NCBI GenBank assembly: GCA_021107345.1
Contig: JAIOSX010000326.1
Span: 1 to 18,421 of the forward strand
From: Candidatus Aegiribacteria sp.
GTDB taxonomy: Bacteria > Fermentibacterota > Fermentibacteria > Fermentibacterales > Fermentibacteraceae
Length of the DNA stretch: 18,421 bases
Direction of reading: 5' to 3'
Made by a program: the position numbers and the translations under genes. Shown piece by piece: positions 1 to 6,883 of the stretch. Below the pieces are notes generated by a model. It worked only from the letters and a program-made list of their open reading frames with translations, made no database searches and was not told the DNA's origin. Within the stretch, counting starts at the first letter, position 1. Each line of letters starts with the position of its first letter.

Positions 1-661
1 CCGATTCGAATGCGGCTATCAGCCCGAAAATAGTACCCAGAAGACCAACCATGGTTGAAACGTTTGCGAGCATTGCTAGGTACCCCGTTCGGGCATTGAG
101 CCGGGGCAGTTCCGCAAGCGCCATCTCATCAACGGCATTCTGTATGTCACGTTCAGTATTTCTATAATTTCTAAGAGCGGCCTCTATTATGCGGGCAAGT
201 GGAGCATTCTTATCCGCGCACGAGGCGATTGCTCCTTCGATACTGCCCTTTCTTATGAATTCGGATATTCTGCCCATGAATTTCTCGGGCTTCAAATCGG
301 CAACTGTGAAAAGGAATATGAACCTCTCTACTATTATCGCTATACCGGCTGCAAGGAATATGAGAATGGCCCACATTGCAGGTCCGCCGTTACGGAAGAA
401 ATTGGCCATGTCGGAGAGTAGTCCCCCCTCTTCGATTTCCTCAGCTTCAACCTCGGCAGCTGTTACGATCTCTGGTTCAACCGGTTCTTCCACTTCTCCT
501 GTTGGACCAGAAACCTCCTGATCGGAAGTTGAATCAACCGTGATGGAATCGGTCCCTGTGCTGTCATTGGTAACATCAGCTTCGGCCGGCTGAGCAAACA
601 GGGAACCTGCCGCCAGAATGATTGAGATAAAAAGTAATAGTGGAAGTGCTATCCGTTTCAT
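1..661 (-). CDS. TolQ/MotA/ExbB-family proton channel subunit, 3' end cut by window
   Basis: This is an inner-membrane subunit of a proton-driven stator of the TolQ/ExbB/MotA family, which uses proton flow with a TolR/ExbD-type partner to do work on the envelope. I translated 220 codons from the ATG at 661, and the frame is open to base 1. Residues 1-23 look like a Sec signal peptide (hydrophobic core, then LFAQ). Residues 24-80 are an acidic, Ser/Thr-rich linker. A first membrane segment covers about 94-119 (AMWAILIFLAAGIAIIVERF). The family signature NVSTMVGLLGTIFGLIAAF lies at about 200-218, where the protein is cut. A clear Shine-Dalgarno AGGAG (669-673) sits 7 bases before the ATG, which decides against the out-of-frame ATG at 665. 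It is the last visible gene of the operon, 31 bases after the 693-1142 gene; a TolR/ExbD gene is expected beyond the edge. The family is certain, the exact subtype is not. Confidence 0.93.
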   Translation of the reverse strand, partial: MKRIALPLLLFISIILAAGSLFAQPAEADVTNDSTGTDSITVDSTSDQEVSGPTGEVEEPVEPEIVTAAEVEAEEIEEGGLLSDMANFFRNGGPAMWAILIFLAAGIAIIVERFIFLFTVADLKPEKFMGRISEFIRKGSIEGAIASCADKNAPLARIIEAALRNYRNTERDIQNAVDEMALAELPRLNARTGYLAMLANVSTMVGLLGTIFGLIAAFES

Positions 662-692
662 GCATGATCTCCTCTCGAATAACAGTCTGGCT

Positions 693-1142
693 TCAATTAC
701 CGACCAGATCAAGTATAAGATTTCCAATTAAGTCAAGGCCGGCAATGACTCCAAAAACCAGTCCCTGTTCATCGTCACCCTGAGAATATCGATATACTGA
801 CAGTCCACCAAGTACAGCGACCGAGCCGTATCTTACCCACCCGGGAAGGGTAATCATAACGCGCCCCGCTCCCAGATTCGGTTCATCAGCGAATGCGCCT
901 GGATAAACAGGCCTGATAACATCTTCAAGAAAGCTTCTTTCAAGAAGTACATTGCTGAGATCCGGGGCGGCCTTCAGCATCATGAATAGTGCCTGAGGAG
1001 TCCTCAGTTCTCCTCTGATCGTTATCTCCTCAAGAACGAGCCTTCCGCCTACCCAGCTTGCTCCTTCAGCATCTTCTCCGTCCGTCTGGGCATATACTGC
1101 TGTAACAGTCGCAGTTATAACAAGAATTGAGAGAAAGATCAT
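693..1142 (-). CDS. Small exported protein of the TolQ operon, function unknown
   Basis: I do not recognise a named family with certainty. From the ATG at 1142 it has 149 residues. Residues 1-18 form a hydrophobic signal-like segment ending VYA before Gln. The middle (about 34-75) contains RLVLEEITIRGELRTP and then LLERSFLEDV, a pattern I associate with short proteins encoded beside TolQ/TolR genes in Myxococcota. That link is from memory and unverified. Residues 104-149 hold two hydrophobic stretches rich in Gly, Leu and Ile, and the protein ends in LVGN, so it may be membrane-associated. It starts 35 bases after the TPR gene stop and ends 31 bases before the tolQ-like gene, so co-expression is very likely. 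A longer version from a GTG at 1199, overlapping the TPR gene by 22 bases, would add basic residues before the hydrophobic core. Neither start has an ideally spaced ribosome binding site. Confidence 0.75.
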   Translation of the reverse strand: MIFLSILVITATVTAVYAQTDGEDAEGASWVGGRLVLEEITIRGELRTPQALFMMLKAAPDLSNVLLERSFLEDVIRPVYPGAFADEPNLGAGRVMITLPGWVRYGSVAVLGGLSVYRYSQGDDEQGLVFGVIAGLDLIGNLILDLVGN

Positions 1143-1177
1143 CTTTCCGGCAGCATAAAAATGTCTGCACGGATTAA

Positions 1178-4100
1178 TCAGAAGGGCCACAGGAAGCACC
1201 CCCCTCCACTATCTTCATCCTCGTTATTAATATCGGGCTCAACTGCAGGTATCTGATCAGAATCGGGAAGCTGTGTTTCGTCTGTTGTTCCGGATTCATC
1301 AGTATCATCACCGGTTTCCGGAGTGAATCCATCGTCAATTGCTGCATCGACGCTATCCGCAGCTGCAGTTGTGTCCTCAGATGTAGATGTTGATACAGAA
1401 TAGCCGACACTGGAGCTTGTTCCGGGAAGAAGCAGATCAAGATTAACCGCAATGGTATCTGTGTACTCGGTTCTTATACCATTGGACACTGCAAGCTGAA
1501 GGCCGTTCTCATATGTTAATACAGCCCTCTCAATAAAAGTATCGTAAGCTCCCATCAATGCATCATAAAAAGCTTCCTCATCCTCCGGTGAAAGTCCCTC
1601 AGGTGGATTCATGAAGCCTACGGCATTCGCGTAATCTTCCTGGATCTGACCGATCTTCAAAACGGCCTTGAATACGTAATCATCATCAAGGTATGAGAAT
1701 GTTCTGTTATAATTCGCAACAGTCCCGTTGAAAAGCTGTGTTTTGTATTCCACGTTTTCAGGATTCACAGGCACAAGAGCATAGTAATCCACAGCAGAGA
1801 TATTTCCAATCAGGAAGCCTGACATTGCCGGGTATTCTATCGGGCCATCATGGTACTGGTCGTATACTGTCATACAGTTCTCAAAATTGCTCCGGGCAAT
1901 AGAGTAATTCCCCAGGTCGTAATTGTCTTCCCCTATCTTTGCATACGATTCCATAACAGTGCCCGCTGTTCCTGCGCCGTCAGAGACTATCTGCTGGTAA
2001 ACCCCGATTGCCAGATCCTGCCTGTCTCCGTCTTCGTAGCACTTCGCCGCGCTGACCAGAGCAGAGTTCATATCGGGTGCACCGGGGAAGGTGTTGTAAG
2101 CTTCAAGGTAAAGCTCCGCCCCTCTTACATTCAGACCATCCTCTCTGAGAAGGTATGCAGCCCTCAGAAGACCGTTTGGAGCATTCTCGTTGGAAGGATA
2201 ATTTGTTGCAAGTTCCTGGAAAAGCCTTACAGCATCATTAGTCGAACCGGCTTTACCATAGGTTTCAGCAGCATCGAAAAGTGCAACGGGTGCTACATCG
2301 GTCCCTGCGTGCTCATGGGCTGTTTCTTCCCATCTTGCCGCCGCGGCAAGCAGGTCTTCAGTGTTCTCGCTTTCGGCCAGAGAAGCCGCATCATTGTAAG
2401 CGGAAGAGGCAGCCAGGTATTCTATATCAGCCCCAAGGTCCTCTCCGCTGATAGCGGCGGCCTGCGATGCCAGTCCATACCATTCTTCCGCTTCGGCGTA
2501 CAATTCATCCTGCTGGTAGGAGTCAGCAATGAACTTTGCCGACCGTGCTTCGTATCCTGAACGGGGATAGTTATTAAAGATTAACCCAAACATCTCCCTG
2601 CCAGTAGCGTATTCACCAACGTTGTAGAATTTAGGGGCTGCAGCCCAGAGGAAGAATGCAGCATTTTCACCATTCGGGTAAAGATCAGTGTAAGCCAGAA
2701 CGGTTTCCCTGAGGTTCTCTCTCAATGAGAGGCTGTCCACTCCAGGGACTTCTTCGTAAGCTATCAGATAGGATGAGAACGCATTATTGAGAGCATCTTC
2801 CTGTCTCTGGAAGGAACTGCTGTCCATTGCGACATGGAAGTAGACGTCCGCAGCCTTAATGTACTGCTCGGTATGATAATATGCGTCACCGAGGTGGAAC
2901 TGATACTCGTAAGCCCTGGTTGAAGCCGGATACTGCTGGAGGTAATCTTCAATTCTTTCGATGAGTGCATTGTTGGTCTGCGTGAATGCAGTGGGATTTT
3001 CCTTCGTTGTAACAGTCTGCTCAAGATAGTACTGTATCGTTTCCTCGAAGGAGGTTCCCCGAAGGGAATCAGTCACGGCTATAGCCGATTCATCACCAAC
3101 ATTCTGGTGCCAGTCACTGTTTTCCCCGTAATTGGAAACCAGCTTATCACGCGAATCGGCAGCCAGAGCGAATTCTCCGAGTTCTTCGTAGGCATGCGCG
3201 ATTCTCAGTTGATAAACAGGGGCTTCATGACAATACGGGATTTCTGTAAGTAAAGTCTTGTACGCCTCTATAGAAGTATCCCAGTTGGCCATTTCTGAAG
3301 AAATTTCCGCCATCTTGAGAATAACGCTGACTGTGGTGACCGAATCATCAAAATCATTCAAAAAGTCGATAGCGATATGTACAGCAGTCGGGGACATGTC
3401 GTGCATCTCGAGGAAATCGTATGCCATATACTCCCGCGCTTCACTAAGTATCCTGATATCACCCCTTCTGCTGATTCCCAGACTGTCTATTGCCTGGTCA
3501 TCCCTGATCAGATAAGCGAAGGTGGAAATGGAATTCATGAAATCCTTGGTCAGGTATTGAGTCCAGCCCAACTTGTAAAGACCATGCTGGAAGAGATTAG
3601 GACTACAGCCGGGATAGTCCAGGACACTCTGGAAGTAAACCAGCGCGGAATCGTACTCGAGTATATCAAAGTAGAAGTTCCCCACGCGGATGTTGCATTC
3701 AGCGGCAAGGTCGCTTTCAGGATAATCCTGCAGCAGGTTTCTGTAATTATCAACCGCTCCCTCGAAATCTGTCATGGATTCAAGGCAGTATCCCAGAGAA
3801 TAGAGGGCTATGTCCTCTACTTCACTGCCGGGATATTCCGTAAGAATCAGCTGATAAAGCTCTATCGACCGGGAATAATCCTCAGGTACATATTCATCCA
3901 TTCCCGCTGCCGCCTGCCGTTCGCTTTGCAGCAGATTGTCTATGTCGTAGTATAGCTGAGCCAGCCTGACAAGAATATCAGCTATGAACCTTGAATCGGG
4001 GTAGCTGGCAAGATAATCCTCAAAATACCCCGCACATATAATGGCAGATTCATCTATTCTCCTGTTGAGAGAATTGATCTCACGGGATCTCAGGCTGTCA

Positions 4101-5719
4101 AGGGCAGCGGCTTCAAGCGAATCGCCCTCTTCAAGTGCTTCCTCTATCCTGTTTCTGTAATAGGCGCCAAGATAACTGACGGAATCGCGTTTCAGTTCGC
4201 GTTCCATGAAAGTAGCCACTGCGATTCCGTACTGGGTCTCATGTACCCAGTCATGCTGGGCGGTCATGCCCCCCTCGAACTTGGCTGCAAGGTCCTGAAG
4301 TGAAAGCCTTATCCTATCGATCTCCCTTTCAACCTCGATAAGGTCAAGACGGTCCTGCTCGGTTCCCATGTTCTCTGTCAGTTCGTGAACTTCTCCTGCT
4401 GCAAGAGTAAGTATCTCCGTCCTGCTTCTGCTCTGCTGAATCAGGATACTCAGTTGACGTACCAGATCCTCGGTTTCCATTTCAACCGGCAGTGAAAGAA
4501 TCGTCTCGAGATAACTGATTTCAGTAAAGAGTGTCCGCAGTGTTGCTTCCTCGGCCGTGATCATATCGACAAGCTCCATGTCGCCCTGGGTATAGGCTTC
4601 CTCCTTGAGTTCAACAAGACCCAGCCTTATCCTGTCAAGGCGCTCTCTTTCAAGTTCGAACTCCTCCTGGGTAAAGGATGATCCTGACAAAAAAAGGTCG
4701 TAGTCATCAGCTGTATCGCTATGTTTGGCAAGCAGGTCTTCGTACATCCTAATGGCCACATCCAGATCCTCAGCACCGAGAGCACAATTCGCCTGGGCGA
4801 GTTCAAATTCTGCAATGAGTTCCGAATTCGGAATCTCCTTCATTACTATTCCCGCCAGGTCGTATGCATCCTGATATTTCTCAAGACGCATCAGTATCCA
4901 TATTTTCCCGATCATGGCAATATCGTAATATGAACTGAAGGGTGATACGCGAGAATAGTATTCGAGGGCGGATTCGTAATCCTCCCTTTCATCAACCAGT
5001 ATCTGAGCCAGTGCTATCCTGGCCCTGTCCGCCAGATCAGCATCTCCCGAGGAGGCTCCCGTACTATTGAGAATCCCCTGGAAAACTATCATGGCTGCAT
5101 CAATGTCGCCTTCTTCAACAAAGGCAACTGCTTTCAGGTATTCCGCTAATGTAGAATACTCACTTGAAGGAAGTACATTATTATATAGCAGTCTTGATCC
5201 TGCAAAATCCCCCTGGTTATACGTTGACAGACCTGCTGCTATGTATGCCAGATCGATGAATTCAAAGGTTGGATCAGTTTCTTTCAAGCTGTTGAAGTAT
5301 TCAATCGCTCCTTCATAATCCTGAAGCTCAAAGGAAATGAGTTCAAGCCTGAAAAGAGCGTCGGTGAAGTAAATCGAATTTGAAAAGTTATTCACCACGG
5401 ATTCAAAGGCGTCCTTTGCCCAGACAATCGAACCTGCGGTATAAAGCTCTTCGCCAAGAAGGAAAGCGCTTTCAGCGCTGGCAAACATTGCATGTTGCCT
5501 TCGAAGCTGGACCAGCTCGGCCTGGATCCGTTCCAGCCGTTCCTCTTCCCTTATTATCTGGATTTCCAGTTCCGCCAGCTCAGCAGTAACCCGTTCCAGG
5601 ATTACGCTTGTAGTCTCTGTTGTATCAGCAGGCTCAGGTATTTCATTTGAATCATTCTCAGGCTGAGCGCTTGAGGCAGCAATACAGACAAAAACAAGCA
5701 GTAAAGAACGAAGCTTCAT
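1178..5719 (-). CDS. Giant periplasmic TPR protein with N-terminal coiled coil (CpoB/GltI-like)
   Basis: This is a 1513-residue exported scaffold. Residues 1-18 are a signal peptide (KLR, hydrophobic core, ASSA before QPE). An acidic linker is followed by a heptad-like coiled coil at about 38-75 (AELAELEIQIIREEERLERI). TPR or Sel1-like helical repeats run from about 82 to 335 and again from about 560 to 1410; many carry the YPxS-type turn seen in CpoB and BamD (for example 629-632, 666-669, 1174-1176). Between the two blocks, 350-560 is highly charged helical sequence, probably further coiled coil. Residues 1434-1505 are a disordered Ser/Thr/Asp/Glu tail, and the protein ends in GGGCFLWPF. 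Coiled coil followed by TPR just upstream of a TolQ homologue recalls CpoB (YbgF) of Tol-Pal, though this protein is about six times longer. The large TPR proteins of Myxococcus gliding complexes are the other parallel. It starts 17 bases after the preceding stop without a good Shine-Dalgarno, so translation may be coupled. Confidence 0.93.
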   Translation of the reverse strand: MKLRSLLLVFVCIAASSAQPENDSNEIPEPADTTETTSVILERVTAELAELEIQIIREEERLERIQAELVQLRRQHAMFASAESAFLLGEELYTAGSIVWAKDAFESVVNNFSNSIYFTDALFRLELISFELQDYEGAIEYFNSLKETDPTFEFIDLAYIAAGLSTYNQGDFAGSRLLYNNVLPSSEYSTLAEYLKAVAFVEEGDIDAAMIVFQGILNSTGASSGDADLADRARIALAQILVDEREDYESALEYYSRVSPFSSYYDIAMIGKIWILMRLEKYQDAYDLAGIVMKEIPNSELIAEFELAQANCALGAEDLDVAIRMYEDLLAKHSDTADDYDLFLSGSSFTQEEFELERERLDRIRLGLVELKEEAYTQGDMELVDMITAEEATLRTLFTEISYLETILSLPVEMETEDLVRQLSILIQQSRSRTEILTLAAGEVHELTENMGTEQDRLDLIEVEREIDRIRLSLQDLAAKFEGGMTAQHDWVHETQYGIAVATFMERELKRDSVSYLGAYYRNRIEEALEEGDSLEAAALDSLRSREINSLNRRIDESAIICAGYFEDYLASYPDSRFIADILVRLAQLYYDIDNLLQSERQAAAGMDEYVPEDYSRSIELYQLILTEYPGSEVEDIALYSLGYCLESMTDFEGAVDNYRNLLQDYPESDLAAECNIRVGNFYFDILEYDSALVYFQSVLDYPGCSPNLFQHGLYKLGWTQYLTKDFMNSISTFAYLIRDDQAIDSLGISRRGDIRILSEAREYMAYDFLEMHDMSPTAVHIAIDFLNDFDDSVTTVSVILKMAEISSEMANWDTSIEAYKTLLTEIPYCHEAPVYQLRIAHAYEELGEFALAADSRDKLVSNYGENSDWHQNVGDESAIAVTDSLRGTSFEETIQYYLEQTVTTKENPTAFTQTNNALIERIEDYLQQYPASTRAYEYQFHLGDAYYHTEQYIKAADVYFHVAMDSSSFQRQEDALNNAFSSYLIAYEEVPGVDSLSLRENLRETVLAYTDLYPNGENAAFFLWAAAPKFYNVGEYATGREMFGLIFNNYPRSGYEARSAKFIADSYQQDELYAEAEEWYGLASQAAAISGEDLGADIEYLAASSAYNDAASLAESENTEDLLAAAARWEETAHEHAGTDVAPVALFDAAETYGKAGSTNDAVRLFQELATNYPSNENAPNGLLRAAYLLREDGLNVRGAELYLEAYNTFPGAPDMNSALVSAAKCYEDGDRQDLAIGVYQQIVSDGAGTAGTVMESYAKIGEDNYDLGNYSIARSNFENCMTVYDQYHDGPIEYPAMSGFLIGNISAVDYYALVPVNPENVEYKTQLFNGTVANYNRTFSYLDDDYVFKAVLKIGQIQEDYANAVGFMNPPEGLSPEDEEAFYDALMGAYDTFIERAVLTYENGLQLAVSNGIRTEYTDTIAVNLDLLLPGTSSSVGYSVSTSTSEDTTAAADSVDAAIDDGFTPETGDDTDESGTTDETQLPDSDQIPAVEPDINNEDEDSGGGCFLWPF

Positions 5720-5736
5720 ATTAACAAGCCGTTTCT

Positions 5737-6678
5737 TTAGCGGTTCTCGAGAAGATCACGGAGTCTCTGCAGTTCAGCTTCTGCAGCGCTTCTTCGGGCT
5801 TCGAGTTCCTCCAACCGGTCTCTCGCTCTTTCAATTCGTTGCCGTTCACGTTCGAGGGCAATCTGTTCAGTACCGAAAATGGGTCCGATTCTTGATTGAA
5901 TTCCAATCGATACCTTCGAATTCTGCATGATATCGGTCTTGTCCTGACCATCGGCCGGGAATATCGCCTGCTCGAATTCAGCCCACGCCAACTGAAGAGT
6001 AATGAAATCATTGATATCGTACGACGCCCCCAGGTTAAGATCTCGTCCATCCTGTTCGAGGATAACAGTGATTACTTCTGATGGATGGTAGACAATTGAC
6101 CCGAAAAGCCCGTGGGCCACAGAGCTTCCAATACCCATTGCCCCTGAATCAACTACCCCAACGAAACGCCCTATACCTATACCCAGGTTAACAGTAGCGG
6201 TAAATCCCAGCATATACCTGAGGTCTTTTGATACAACACCATACGCTGACCAGTTCTGCGCATGATCGTAGGGATAGAACTGCTCTACACCGGTGGAATC
6301 TATCTTGAAACAGTCAACGTATTTTTCTCCCGAAATATTCTCAAGTCCGATAGCGAACGCTGGAACCGAAATTCCCTCATGCAGCACGGCAACTTTTACA
6401 TTCCCAACGATTCCGCCATCACCGAGAAAGGAAAATCCTATCTGACCATAGTTGAACAGCCCTACATCAAAGTGTCCTGTAACCATGAACTCGCTGTTGG
6501 AAGCACCTGTGGTGTCTTCAACGGAGTATATTGAGGCTGCAAGTTCTAATTCTACTTCAGTATGCTGCAGTACGTAAGCGTCAGGAGAGTCCAGAACACC
6601 GGAATGCGAAAAAGGAAGAGAACCAGCCTGAACAGCAGCAGACAATAAAAGCAGACCAATAATCATAAGATATTTCAT
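5737..6678 (-). CDS. Outer-membrane β-barrel-like protein with C-terminal coiled coil
   Basis: From the ATG at 6678 this gives 313 residues. That start has GGAG (6684-6687) 5 bases upstream and begins a clean signal peptide (MKYLMIIGLLLLSAAVQAG). An in-frame start at 6714 would bury the signal peptide behind a charged stretch. After the signal, GVLDSPDAYVLQHTEVELEL (27-46) resembles the first strand of YjbH-like and similar outer-membrane barrels (from memory). Alternating polar and hydrophobic β-strands continue to about residue 268 with Gly/aromatic turns (for example 157-175 and 216-233). Residues 273-313 are unlike a barrel end: a strongly charged helix (ERERQRIERARDRLEELEAR) predicted to be a coiled coil. 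It is the first gene of the operon, directly behind a promoter. I infer an outer-membrane anchor whose helix reaches into the periplasm toward the TPR protein encoded next. Barrel topology has not been tested. Confidence 0.82.
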   Translation of the reverse strand: MKYLMIIGLLLLSAAVQAGSLPFSHSGVLDSPDAYVLQHTEVELELAASIYSVEDTTGASNSEFMVTGHFDVGLFNYGQIGFSFLGDGGIVGNVKVAVLHEGISVPAFAIGLENISGEKYVDCFKIDSTGVEQFYPYDHAQNWSAYGVVSKDLRYMLGFTATVNLGIGIGRFVGVVDSGAMGIGSSVAHGLFGSIVYHPSEVITVILEQDGRDLNLGASYDINDFITLQLAWAEFEQAIFPADGQDKTDIMQNSKVSIGIQSRIGPIFGTEQIALERERQRIERARDRLEELEARRSAAEAELQRLRDLLENR

Positions 6679-6741
6679 AAAATCTCCATTCCTTGATCTT
6701 CTCTCCCGAGCCATCTGGCAATATCATCTACCATAAATGTA

Positions 6742-6770
6742 ATTATTGGCTGTATCTGTCCAAGAGTCAA
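6742..6770 (-). promoter_or_regulatory. Promoter of the minus-strand envelope operon
   Basis: On the minus strand TTGACT (6765-6770) is followed after exactly 17 bases by AATAAT (6742-6747), each five of six matches to the sigma-70 boxes. Transcription would start near 6735, about 57 bases before the ATG at 6678. It is back to back with the promoter of the propeller gene. Confidence 0.6.
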
Positions 6771-6774
6771 CCTC

Positions 6775-6836
6775 TACACCTCATTCATAATGAATAATGG
6801 AACAGGAATCTATGGTGTTGACTTTAATGAGGTGTA
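6775..6836. repeat. Exact 11-bp inverted repeat in the divergent control region
   Basis: TACACCTCATT (6775-6785) and its perfect reverse complement AATGAGGTGTA (6826-6836) are separated by 40 bases. The left arm lies just upstream of the minus-strand -35 box, and the right arm lies inside the -35/-10 spacer of the plus-strand promoter. A second near-palindrome, ATTCAT-A-ATGAAT, overlaps the left arm's end. The placement suits two operator half-sites bridged by a regulator, or a cruciform. Function is inferred. Confidence 0.6.
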
Positions 6837-6847
6837 AAAGATAGTAT
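6818..6847 (+). promoter_or_regulatory. Promoter of the 942-residue propeller gene
   Basis: TTGACT (6818-6823) is followed after 18 bases by TAGTAT (6842-6847, four of six), with further AT-rich sequence behind it (TATATATAAA). The predicted start near 6854 leaves a 30-base leader. A GGGG run (6875-6878) sits 5 bases before the ATG at 6884. Confidence 0.5.
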
Positions 6848-6883
6848 ATATAAAAGAATTGCACCAGACAGGTTGGGGTATAA

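Noticed and set aside
189..521. Plus-strand reading frame of 110 codons at the left edge
   Set aside because: The minus strand here encodes the signal peptide, linker and first helix of the TolQ homologue, which has a good ribosome binding site and family signature.
1850..3955. Long plus-strand reading frames opposite the giant TPR gene (such as 1850-2560 and 3377-3955)
   Set aside because: They lie wholly inside a convincing minus-strand gene, show no family resemblance, and have odd composition (Cys- and Ile-rich). They are mirror frames of the TPR repeats.
6679..6714. Upstream start for the barrel-like protein at 6714
   Set aside because: It would place 12 mostly charged residues before the signal peptide, while the ATG at 6678 has GGAG 5 bases upstream.
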